A stretch of 64,000 nucleotides of DNA, taken from contig CAVZRW010000003.1 of assembly GCA_963777855.1 (NCBI GenBank), positions 5,660 through 69,659 on the forward strand. The letters are read 5' to 3'. Under the pieces are notes generated by a model. The model was given only the letters and a program-made list of their open reading frames with translations. It made no database searches and was not told the DNA's origin. This document shows, in pieces, positions 15,147-22,913 of the stretch; positions within the stretch are counted from its first letter, which is position 1; every line of letters begins with the position of its first letter. The stretch comes from Prado023 sp963777855. Lineage in GTDB: Bacteria > Actinomycetota > Actinomycetes > S36-B12 > CAIYMF01. The position numbers and the translations under genes were made by a program.

Positions 15147-16838
15147 ATGGACCAGACCCCGATCTCCGGCCACGGCGGGCACCACGTCGTCGCCGCCGCG
15201 CGTGCCCATGGTGCCTCGACGCTGTTCAGCCTCTCGGGGGCGCACATCTTCCCGCTCTACGACGGCGCCGTCGGGGGCAAGCCCGGGTTCGACGCCGCCG
15301 GCGGGGCCCGAGCCGCCGAGCGGGACGGGCTGCTGCGTCTGGTCGACGTGCGCCACGAGGCGACGGCCGTCTTCGCCGCCGAGGCCACCGGTCGGCTGAC
15401 CCGCACCCCCGGGTTCGCCGCGGTCACCGCCGGACCGGGGGTCACCAACGCCGTCTCGGCGCTGACCACCGCCCTGTTCAACGGCGCTCCCATGGTCGTC
15501 GTCGGCGGGCGGGCCCCGGAGTTCCGCTGGGGCAGCGGCTCGCTTCAGGAGTTCGACCACCCGGCGCTGCTCGGGCCTGTCACGAAGGCCGCGTGGACCG
15601 TGAAGGATCCGGCGGCCATCGGCACGCGCGCCTCGGAGGCGTTCACCCTCGCGCAGACCCCGCACCGCGGCCCGGTCTTCCTCGACATCCCGATGGACCG
15701 CTTCTACGCGCCCACCACTGCGCCGGCCGCCACAGTGACCACCCCGGCCCGCCGCGAGCCCGACGCCGACGCCCTGGACCACGCCGCGGCCGTGCTGGCC
15801 GGCGCCCACGCCCCGGTGGTCGTGCTCTCCAGCGACGTGTGGGCCGACCACGCCGAGGAGGCGGCTGCCGAGCTCGTGCGGGAGTTCGCGCTGCCCACGA
15901 TCCCCAACGGCATGGGTCGCGGGCTGCTCGCCCCGGGGGACCCGAACCTGGTCACGCGTGCCCGCTCCGCGGCCTTCAAGGCCGCCGACGTGGTGCTCGT
16001 GGTCGGCGCCCCGCTGGACTTCCGGCTCGGGTACGGCATCTTCGGCGACGCAGCCGCCCCGGCGAAGGTGCTGCACCTGACCGACGCGCGCGATCCGCGC
16101 CGCCCGGGCACGGTGGAGGTGGCCATCCGCGGGGACCTCTCGCTGGCGCTGCGCGGGCTGGCCGTGCGACTGCGCCGCACCGGCCTGGCCGCGCCGGCCG
16201 AGTGGGCCGCCGGGCTGCACGCGGCCGACCGGGCCGCGCGCGCCCGCGATGCGGGCCTGCTGGCCAGCAGCGCCACGCCCATCCACCCCGCGCGGATCTA
16301 CGGCGAGCTGCTCCCGCGCCTGGCCGACGACGCGATCACGATCGGTGACGGGGGGGACTTCGTCTCCTTCGCCGGCAAGTACGTGGAGCCCGCGAAGCCC
16401 GGCGGGTGGCTCGACCCCGGCCCGTTCGGCTGCCTGGGCACCGGTCTGGGCTACGCCCTCGGGGCCCGGGTGGCCCGGCCGGGGGCGCAGGTGACCCTGC
16501 TGCTCGGCGACGGTGCCGCGGGCTTCTCGCTGATGGACGTCGACACCCTGGTCCGCCACGACCTGCCCGTGGTGATCGTGGTCGGCAACAACGGCACCTG
16601 GGGCCTGGAGCAGGCGCCGATGCGGATGATGCACGGCTACGAGGTGCTCACCGAGCTGACTCCGGCGACCCGGTACGACGAGGTCGTGCGCGCGCTCGGC
16701 GGAGCGGGGGAGATGGTCACCGATCCCGAGCAGATCGGCCCGGCACTGGATCGTGCCTACGCCTCGGGCGTGCCGTACCTGGTCAACGTGATCACCGATC
16801 CCGCGGCGGCCTACCCACGCAGCACCACGGGGATCTGA
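15147..16838 (+). CDS. Thiamine pyrophosphate-dependent enzyme, acetolactate synthase-like
   Basis: 563 residues with the three-domain TPP enzyme layout. The N-terminal domain has the catalytic Glu in VRHEATAVFAAEA and the GPGVTNAVSAL turn. The middle domain starts near residue 200. The C-terminal domain has the diphosphate/Mg2+ motif GDGAAGFSLMDVDTL ending in VVGNNGTWG. It is like the large subunit of acetohydroxyacid synthase and related decarboxylases, but no small regulatory subunit is nearby, so involvement in branched-chain amino acid synthesis is uncertain. Divergent from the shikimate-dehydrogenase-like gene. Confidence 0.82.
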   Translation: MDQTPISGHGGHHVVAAARAHGASTLFSLSGAHIFPLYDGAVGGKPGFDAAGGARAAERDGLLRLVDVRHEATAVFAAEATGRLTRTPGFAAVTAGPGVTNAVSALTTALFNGAPMVVVGGRAPEFRWGSGSLQEFDHPALLGPVTKAAWTVKDPAAIGTRASEAFTLAQTPHRGPVFLDIPMDRFYAPTTAPAATVTTPARREPDADALDHAAAVLAGAHAPVVVLSSDVWADHAEEAAAELVREFALPTIPNGMGRGLLAPGDPNLVTRARSAAFKAADVVLVVGAPLDFRLGYGIFGDAAAPAKVLHLTDARDPRRPGTVEVAIRGDLSLALRGLAVRLRRTGLAAPAEWAAGLHAADRAARARDAGLLASSATPIHPARIYGELLPRLADDAITIGDGGDFVSFAGKYVEPAKPGGWLDPGPFGCLGTGLGYALGARVARPGAQVTLLLGDGAAGFSLMDVDTLVRHDLPVVIVVGNNGTWGLEQAPMRMMHGYEVLTELTPATRYDEVVRALGGAGEMVTDPEQIGPALDRAYASGVPYLVNVITDPAAAYPRSTTGI

Positions 16839-16891
16839 GCGCGCCACAGGGTCGCCGGGCCGGCTCGCAGTTCGGGGACGTCGGGCTCTGA

Positions 16892-16923
16892 GCGGGTCAG
16901 CGGGTCAGCGGGTCAGCGGGTCG
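16892..16923. repeat. Four 8-bp tandem repeats at the stop codon of the next gene
   Basis: GCGGGTCA is repeated three times (16892-16915) and followed by a GCGGGTCG copy (16916-16923). Read on the minus strand, each perfect copy carries a TGA, and the membrane-protein gene stops in the first one met. Confidence 0.8.
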
Positions 16924-18220
16924 GCGTGGCCGACTCCGCGGCTGTGGGTGACGGCGTGGTGGCCGGGCTGCGGGTCGGTGGCGCGGACTCGGCGTCGGTG
17001 GGGTCCGACCCGCTCGTCGGGGTCTGCTGCGGGCTCGCGCTGCCCGTGCCGTTCGGGGATGGCGTGGGGGCGCTGGCCGACTGGCCCGGCTCGGGTGTCG
17101 GGTCCTCACCGGCCCGCGACGGGGCGCACATGGCCAGCAGCAGCAGGCTGGCCCCGACGAGGAGCACGAGCGTGGTGCCGCGCAGCACACTGGCCCGCTC
17201 GAGGATCGCCGGCACCTTGTCGAGCACCTCGGGAGACACCGACTCGTCGGAGGAGAGGGTCACTGGGTTGGCGGCCGTGCGCTGCAGGCGGGCCCGCGTC
17301 TCGAGCGCGGCCATGGCGGCCCCAGCGAGCAGCAGCAGGATCCCCACGGTGGTGATCAGCAGGCGGAGCACCGCGTCGAGGCGTCGCGCGAACAGAGGGC
17401 TCGCCTCGGAGCTGGCCCCGCCGGCGGTGGTCGGAGTCGAGCCGACGGTGTCGAGGGCGTCCGTGGCCGACTGCATGGCGTTGAAGTGGGGCAGCACCTC
17501 GAAGGCGACGATCAGCAGCAGGGCGCCGGCCAGCAGGGCGAAGAGGGCGGCGGTCCAGGCGCTGAACCGCCCGTCGTACTCGCCGAGCGGGATGCTGATC
17601 ACGGTCGGCGGTGCGGTGGGCTCGGCTTCGGTGGCCGCGCCAGTGGCGGGGTGGAGGCTGGGCGGACTCGGCACGGGAGACGGGGCGGCGCGGGAGAAGG
17701 GTGCGGCTGGGTTGGTGTTGAGTCGTCGGGGCTCGCGTGACCGGCAACGGGAATCAGCTCGGCGGACGCCGGTGCCGCCGCTGGCCCTGGAGCGGGCGCC
17801 AGACCGGGGCCCGCCCCGACCGACCCCGCGCCGACGACCCGCCCCGGACACCGATCCTGGGCGCCCCGCGTGCCTGCCCGGGTCACCTGCACCCGCCGGA
17901 ACCGCCGCCAGGGCCGGGACCACGGTGGTCCGCGCCGACTCCACGACCGAGCCGTTGGCCTCGGTGGCCCGCGCCACGTAGGTTCCGAATCGGAGCTCAC
18001 CGGTCAGCGACCACGTGGTGCCGAAGGAGGGCCTGGGCAGGGCCACGCCGTTGCGCAGCAGGGTCACGCCCTGCGGCAGCCAGACCCGAGGCTCGGGGAT
18101 GACCTCGACGGTGACCACGTCGTCGCCGTCAACCAGCAGGGTGAACCCACCGCCACCCTCCGTTGCCGCGCGGCCGCGCGCGGACGCGACGAGCGTGAGC
18201 ACCTTCCCCATGCTCGCCAC
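16913..18220 (-). CDS. Multi-pass membrane protein with Pro/Thr-rich tail, unknown function
   Basis: Up to 435 residues from GTG 18220; ATG 18211 is an alternative. Residues 1-100 form a soluble beta-rich domain (LLVDGDDVVTVEV, then FGTYVARATEANGS). A long low-complexity linker follows, then three membrane helices (WTAALFALLAGALLLIVAF; LLITTVGILLLLAGAAMAAL; TTLVLLVGASLLLLAMC) and a Ser/Pro/Thr tail. In the linker (about 17700-17960) another frame gives a more natural Ala/Pro-rich sequence, so a pair of compensating indels is possible. No family is recognised. Confidence 0.62.
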   Translation of the reverse strand: MASMGKVLTLVASARGRAATEGGGGFTLLVDGDDVVTVEVIPEPRVWLPQGVTLLRNGVALPRPSFGTTWSLTGELRFGTYVARATEANGSVVESARTTVVPALAAVPAGAGDPGRHAGRPGSVSGAGRRRGVGRGGPRSGARSRASGGTGVRRADSRCRSREPRRLNTNPAAPFSRAAPSPVPSPPSLHPATGAATEAEPTAPPTVISIPLGEYDGRFSAWTAALFALLAGALLLIVAFEVLPHFNAMQSATDALDTVGSTPTTAGGASSEASPLFARRLDAVLRLLITTVGILLLLAGAAMAALETRARLQRTAANPVTLSSDESVSPEVLDKVPAILERASVLRGTTLVLLVGASLLLLAMCAPSRAGEDPTPEPGQSASAPTPSPNGTGSASPQQTPTSGSDPTDAESAPPTRSPATTPSPTAAESATPTR

Positions 18221-18333
18221 TGTGCTGGGGCCCCGATCGGCGTGTCAACGCCAGTCCAGCCGCTCGACTCAGCGTCACCCGACTGGGCTACGCCCCCGGT
18301 CGCCCCGCGTCACCGCCGGCGAGCCGGTGCTCC

Positions 18334-18486
18334 TCAGCCCCGCTCGGCCGACGGGTCCCCGCCACGGTCGACGGTGACGCCCATGGCGTTGCGCGCCGCC
18401 TCCAGCTCGTCCGCCCGCAGGCAGACCCAGGCAGCGTTGGACAGGTCGACGCCCCTATTCGGCGTCCGCCTGTCCAGGGCGTGCAT
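18334..18486 (-). CDS. Small hypothetical protein, 50 residues
   Basis: An ATG at 18486, 15 bases after the stop of the DUF4287 gene on the same strand, opens a 50-residue frame (MHALDRRTPN... ending GGDPSAERG). Third positions are almost all G or C and it contains a helix-like ADELEAARNAMGV. No ribosome-binding site is obvious, so reinitiation from the upstream gene would be needed. It could also be the tail of a frameshifted DUF4287 protein. Confidence 0.4.
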   Translation of the reverse strand: MHALDRRTPNRGVDLSNAAWVCLRADELEAARNAMGVTVDRGGDPSAERG

Positions 18487-18501
18487 CGCCGGATCGAGGG
18501 G

Positions 18502-19065
18502 TCAGCCCAAGGAGATCCGGTGGGCCTGCGCCAGCCACCCGCGGAGCTCGTCGTCGGCCTCGGCCGGGTCGGTCACGCGGATGCGATGGGTCATCATGCT
18601 GTTCCAGCTGCCCGCCTCCTCGAGCCGCCCCCCGGCGGGCACCCCGGGCAGCTTGACGCCCACGTCGAAGCGCTGCGGCGTCCCGGGCGCCAGCATCGCG
18701 AACTGGTGGCCGGTGGCGAACCCGACCACGGTCCGCTTCGGCAGCACCTGGACCTCGCCGAACCCGCAGATCAGTCCGGCCAGGTCGTCGTACAGGGCAC
18801 GCCAGTGGGCCTTCCCGCCCGTGAACAGGGCGTCCACGGCCTCGTCAGTGGTCGGCCGCGCAGTCCCCTCCGCGCGCAGGTGCGACGTCAGCGCGCTGGC
18901 GTGCCCGTGGCCCATGCCGTGCTCCGACTTCAACCAGTCGACGAGCTCCTTGTGGCCGGTCAGCCCGCTGCCGCGCATGAGGGACTTCCACTCGGGGATG
19001 GGGCGGCCGTAGGTCGCCTCGATCGACGGGAAGTACGACGCTGGGCCCTTCGCGCGCTCGGTCAT
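18502..19065 (-). CDS. DUF4287/DUF5655-type hypothetical protein
   Basis: 187 residues from ATG 19065. The N-terminus (SYFPSIEATYGRPIPEW, then LVDWLKSEHGMGHGHASAL) is a DUF4287 domain. The C-terminal half (FTGGKAHWRALYDDL, then VQVLPKRTVVGF) is a DUF5655-like domain. The two often occur together in bacterial proteins of unknown function. No signal peptide or membrane helix is present. Confidence 0.8.
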   Translation of the reverse strand: MTERAKGPASYFPSIEATYGRPIPEWKSLMRGSGLTGHKELVDWLKSEHGMGHGHASALTSHLRAEGTARPTTDEAVDALFTGGKAHWRALYDDLAGLICGFGEVQVLPKRTVVGFATGHQFAMLAPGTPQRFDVGVKLPGVPAGGRLEEAGSWNSMMTHRIRVTDPAEADDELRGWLAQAHRISLG

Positions 19066-19217
19066 CGTCGCTGCTCCTCTGTTCGGTCCATCGGTGGGCC
19101 GCGGGTGGGCACGGTAGCGCACGCCCCGCACCGCGCCGCCCCGCACCGCGCGCCCCCGCCCGTCCCGCCCGGCCCGTCCGCCTCGGGCGAGCGCGTGGCC
19201 CTCCGCGGCCGCCTCGG

Positions 19218-19682
19218 CTACCCGAAGATGGCGCTCAGCGTGTCGATGAACTGCTTCTCGCCGGCGTCGACCTTCTCCTTGCCCGAGCCCATGAACCCGT
19301 CGCCGAGGCGCTCCACGGCCGCCCTGGCCGCGGCGCCGAGGGCCTCGGCGAGCTGGGCGTACTCCTCGGGTGCCAGCTTCGCGCGGGCCACCTCCACGCC
19401 CTGCCTGATCTCCTCGGTGAGCGCGGCCACGGCCTGCTCGATGTTGGCCACCTGCGACTTGTCGATCTCCGGCTGCGCGGGCCGCGCGGCCAGCAGCTCC
19501 TGGAGAACGGCGTTCTCCGGGTGCGCCTTCACGACCGCGGCCAGTGCGCTGGTCCCCGCGGTCATCTCGCGCACGGAGGGCACCATGTGGCCGTCGGCCA
19601 GGCCGGCGGCCATCATCACCGCACCGGGCAGCGCGGCAACCTGGGTCCACTCCTCGGGGCTGAACTGGTCCTTGGTGGTCAT
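19218..19682 (-). CDS. Hypothetical protein, 154 residues
   Basis: ATG 19682 is preceded by a strong AGGAGG. The protein (MTTKDQFSPEEWTQVAALPG...) is soluble and predominantly helical, rich in Ala and Glu, with a central EQAVAALTEEIRQG and a C-terminal KQFIDTLSAIFG. The layout hints at a compact helical bundle. I do not recognise a family. It is divergent from the membrane protein at 19794. Confidence 0.75.
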   Translation of the reverse strand: MTTKDQFSPEEWTQVAALPGAVMMAAGLADGHMVPSVREMTAGTSALAAVVKAHPENAVLQELLAARPAQPEIDKSQVANIEQAVAALTEEIRQGVEVARAKLAPEEYAQLAEALGAAARAAVERLGDGFMGSGKEKVDAGEKQFIDTLSAIFG

Positions 19683-19793
19683 GGGATCCTCCTGGAACCG
19701 GTGACCGGCGCCGCGCCGGTCCGCGCAGCGAACGTAGCCGATGGCTCCCCGCGTCCGCGCGACCGGACGCGGGGGACGGCAGGATGTGGCCCC

Positions 19794-20453
19794 ATGGAGA
19801 CCCGCGACGAGCTCGCCCGTGACCTGCGCACTCCCCCCTCCGCCGCGGTGGCCGGGATCATCTTCGCGGTGATCCTCGGCGCGGTGCTGGTGCTGATGCA
19901 CTCCTCGGTGCCCTCGCGCGGCAGCTCCGCGCAGTGGGTCGTGGATCCGGACCGGCGGCGCGCGGTGGGCATCGCCCTGGCCCTGATCCCGTTCGCCGGC
20001 ATCTCCTTCCTGTGGTTCATCGGCGTCATCCGCTCGAGGCTGGCCGACCGCGAGGACAGGCTCTTCGCGACCGTGTTCCTCGGCTCGGGGCTGCTCTTCG
20101 TCGCCCTGCTGTTCGTCACCTCGGCGGTGCTCGGCAGCCTGCTTACCCTGTTCAACGACGGGGTGTCCGTCGATGACCGGTCGCTGGTGCTCCTGCAGAC
20201 CCTGGCCCACCAGCTCATGGGCACCTACGGGGCGCGCATGGCCGCGGTGTTCACCCTCTCGGTGACCTCGCTGGCCTGGCGCAACGGCCTGCTGCCGAGG
20301 TGGTTGCTGGCCGCTGGGCTGCTGACCGCGGTCATCCTGCTCGTCACCCCCCCGGTCCCGGCCTGGGGTCAGCTGCTGTTCCCGGCCTGGGTGCTCGCGA
20401 TGAGCGTGCAGATCCTGCTGGCCTGGCGGCGGGCGAACGCGGACGCCGCCTGA
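19794..20453 (+). CDS. Four-helix integral membrane protein of unknown function
   Basis: 219 residues. Hydrophobic segments lie at about 18-36 (AAVAGIIFAVILGAVLVLM), 58-78, 96-118 and 165-210 (possibly two helices), with short charged loops such as IRSRLADRED. There is no recognisable catalytic motif. The start ATG 19794 lies 111 bp from the divergent gene at 19682. Confidence 0.75.
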   Translation: METRDELARDLRTPPSAAVAGIIFAVILGAVLVLMHSSVPSRGSSAQWVVDPDRRRAVGIALALIPFAGISFLWFIGVIRSRLADREDRLFATVFLGSGLLFVALLFVTSAVLGSLLTLFNDGVSVDDRSLVLLQTLAHQLMGTYGARMAAVFTLSVTSLAWRNGLLPRWLLAAGLLTAVILLVTPPVPAWGQLLFPAWVLAMSVQILLAWRRANADAA

Positions 20454-20573
20454 GGGAGCCGCTCGCCGGTCCAGCCCAACGGCACCCCGACGACCCACCC
20501 GCAGACAGGGACGAACGGCTCTGGCGCGGGCGCTCGTGGCTGCCTAGCGTCGGGGTGCCATCAAGGAGGAACC

Positions 20574-21923
20574 ATGGGCACCCATCACATGTCCGCCGTC
20601 GACAGCGCGTGGCTGAGGATGGACCAACCGGGCAACCTGTTGGTCGTCAACGCCGTGATGTGGTCGGCCGAGGTCTCGGACTTCGACCAGCTGCGCGCGA
20701 TCATCGACGAGCGGATGATCGGCCGGTTCCCCCGCTTCCGCCAGCGGCCGTCGATGCCGCGCAACCCCCTGGGCCGCGCCGAGTGGGTCGACGACGAGGA
20801 CTTCGACGCCGACCGCCACTACCGCTACGTCACGCTCCCCGAGCCCGGCGACGAGGCAGCGCTGCAGGCCTACGTCAGCGCCCAGTCGGGGGTGCCGATC
20901 GACCCGGCGCACCCGCTGTGGGAGGTGCACCTGATCTCCGGCTTCCGCCAGGGCACCGCCGCGCTGTTCCGGATCCACCACGCGGTGGCCGACGGGATCG
21001 CCCTGACCCGGGTCACCCTCTCGCTGACCGACGGCGGCGCCCCGGACGCCTTCGCCGAGGTGCACGACCCCAGCTCCACGGCGAGCCTGATCTCGACCGC
21101 CGGGTCGGTCGTCGGGTTCGGCCTCGGGCTGGTGCGCCACCCCACCCGGGTCGGTGGGCTGGCCCGGACCGCCGGCCATGACGCGGCACGCCTGGTGCAC
21201 CTGGCCACGCTGCCCACCAAGCCGCGCTCGGTCCTCAGCGGGGCGGTCGGCGCCACGAAGCTCGTGACCTGGTCGCCGCCGATCCCGCTCGACGGCATCA
21301 AGTCCGTCGGCCGCGACTCGGGCACCACCGTCAACGACGTGCTGCTCAGCGCGCTGGCCGGCGCCCTCGGCACGTACCTGGAGGAGCACGGGACCCCGCT
21401 GCCCGAGGTGCGGGTCATGGTGCCGGTCAACCTGCGCCCGCTGGACGGACCGCTGCCCGCGGAGCTCGGCAACGAGTTCGGCTTCTACTTCGTGGACCTG
21501 CCCACTGGGCCGATGGAGCCGCGCGAGCGGCTGGCCGCGATGCACCGGCACGTGGAGGACATCAAGGGCTCGCCCGAGGCACTGGTCGCCTTCGGGGTGC
21601 TCGCGGGCCTGGGCGCGGCGCCCAAGGTCGTCGAGGACCTGGGGATCGCCTTCTTCGGCAGCAAGGCCTCCGGCGTGGTCACCAACGTGCCGGGCCCGCG
21701 GGAGCCGGTGTACCTGGCCGGGGCCCGGGTCGACGGCCTGGTGGGCTGGGTGCCGCGGGCCGGCGACATGGGCTTCGGCGTCGCGATCGGCTCGTACGCC
21801 GGCAACGTGACGGTGGGGTTCTCCACCGACGCGCAGCTCATGCCCGACCCCCTCCGGCTGCAGGAGCTGCTGCTCGCCGAGATCGACACGCTGCAGGCCT
21901 CCGTCGGCCAGCCCGTCGGGTAG
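20574..21923 (+). CDS. Wax ester synthase/diacylglycerol acyltransferase (WS/DGAT) family protein
   Basis: 449 residues from ATG 20574, with AAGGAGG four bases upstream. It starts with the family opening SAVDSAWLRMDQPGNLL, and the active-site HHAVADG lies near residue 137. The C-terminal domain has TTVNDVLLSALAGAL, a PVNLRP strand and the NVPGPREPVYLAG and YAGNVTVGFS segments. It makes wax esters or triacylglycerol from acyl-CoA. It is more canonical than the paralogue at 2248-3585, and the two are distant enough not to be a local duplication. No lipid genes flank it. Confidence 0.9.
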   Translation: MGTHHMSAVDSAWLRMDQPGNLLVVNAVMWSAEVSDFDQLRAIIDERMIGRFPRFRQRPSMPRNPLGRAEWVDDEDFDADRHYRYVTLPEPGDEAALQAYVSAQSGVPIDPAHPLWEVHLISGFRQGTAALFRIHHAVADGIALTRVTLSLTDGGAPDAFAEVHDPSSTASLISTAGSVVGFGLGLVRHPTRVGGLARTAGHDAARLVHLATLPTKPRSVLSGAVGATKLVTWSPPIPLDGIKSVGRDSGTTVNDVLLSALAGALGTYLEEHGTPLPEVRVMVPVNLRPLDGPLPAELGNEFGFYFVDLPTGPMEPRERLAAMHRHVEDIKGSPEALVAFGVLAGLGAAPKVVEDLGIAFFGSKASGVVTNVPGPREPVYLAGARVDGLVGWVPRAGDMGFGVAIGSYAGNVTVGFSTDAQLMPDPLRLQELLLAEIDTLQASVGQPVG

Positions 21924-21974
21924 GGGAAGCCTGCCGTCGGGCCGGCCCGTCCCCTGGCGGGAGCCCGGCTGGGC

Positions 21975-22709
21975 TCAGTCGGTGATCCGGACGCGCAGCC
22001 GGCGGAACCCCTTGCCCTTGTTCTCGATCTTGACGACCTCGATCCCGCCGATCTGGCGGGTGGAGGCCACGTGGGTGCCGCCGTCGGCCTGCGTGTCGAG
22101 GCCCACGATGTCCACGATGCGCACGACCTCCAGCTCCGGGGGGAGCAGGTTCGTGGCGGTCCGGATGATGTCGGGGATGGCGAAGGCCTCCTCCCGCGGC
22201 AGCACGCTGACCTCGATGGCCCGGTCCGCGGCGACCTCCGCGGCGCACGCGGCCGCGACGGCGTCGCGGAAGCCCTCGGGGACCTCGGGCAGGTTGAAGT
22301 CCATCCGGGCCTCGAAGGGCTCCATGTTCCCCCCGGTGACCAGGGCCCCGAAGTCGCGGAACACGACCCCGCTGAGCAGGTGCAGCCCGGAGTGGGTGCG
22401 CATCAGCGCAGTGCGCCGGGCGTCCTCGACCGCTCCGCGCACAGCGGTGCCGGCGACCGGGATCGGGTCGCCCTCGTGGGGCACGAGGCGCAGGTCCTCG
22501 CCGCGACGGGTGCCCACGATCCGGGTCTGCACCCCCGCCCACAGCAGCACCCCGTGGTCGGGCGGCTGGCCGCCGCCGCCGGGGTAGAACGCCGAGCGGT
22601 CCAGGACGATCCCCTCGTCATCGACGTCGAGGACCACCGCCTCCCACTCGCGCAGGGTGGCGTCGGCGAGGTCGAGCCGCGCAGTGCGGCCGTCGTGGTC
22701 GTGTGCCAT
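21975..22709 (-). CDS. Alanyl-tRNA editing protein, AlaX-like
   Basis: 244 residues. The N-terminal part (VVLDRSAFYPGGGGQPPDHG) is the beta domain also found in alanyl-tRNA synthetase. The editing domain has the first metal pair in HSGLH and the second motif as DTQADGGTHVASTRQIGG. The usual zinc cysteine of CGGTHV is Asp here, leaving three His and one Asp as possible ligands. The protein should hydrolyse Ser or Gly mischarged on tRNA-Ala. It is a stand-alone editor without an aminoacylation domain. It converges on the WS/DGAT gene. Confidence 0.85.
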   Translation of the reverse strand: MAHDHDGRTARLDLADATLREWEAVVLDVDDEGIVLDRSAFYPGGGGQPPDHGVLLWAGVQTRIVGTRRGEDLRLVPHEGDPIPVAGTAVRGAVEDARRTALMRTHSGLHLLSGVVFRDFGALVTGGNMEPFEARMDFNLPEVPEGFRDAVAAACAAEVAADRAIEVSVLPREEAFAIPDIIRTATNLLPPELEVVRIVDIVGLDTQADGGTHVASTRQIGGIEVVKIENKGKGFRRLRVRITD

Positions 22710-22913
22710 GGGCCGACAGTAGCCCGCGGGTGGGCGGAACGGGCCGGACTGCTCCGGCCAGGGTTCTGGGCAGCGGCCGCGGGCCAGGCGTCCAGGTCCG
22801 CGGCCGGCTGCCTGATGTGGCTGCGGCGCCGCGCTGCCGCACCGCGCCGCGCCCCCCGGGAGGCAGGGCTCCGGGGGGCGTAGCGCCGGGGGCAGGCCCG
22901 ACTGGGACGCAGG

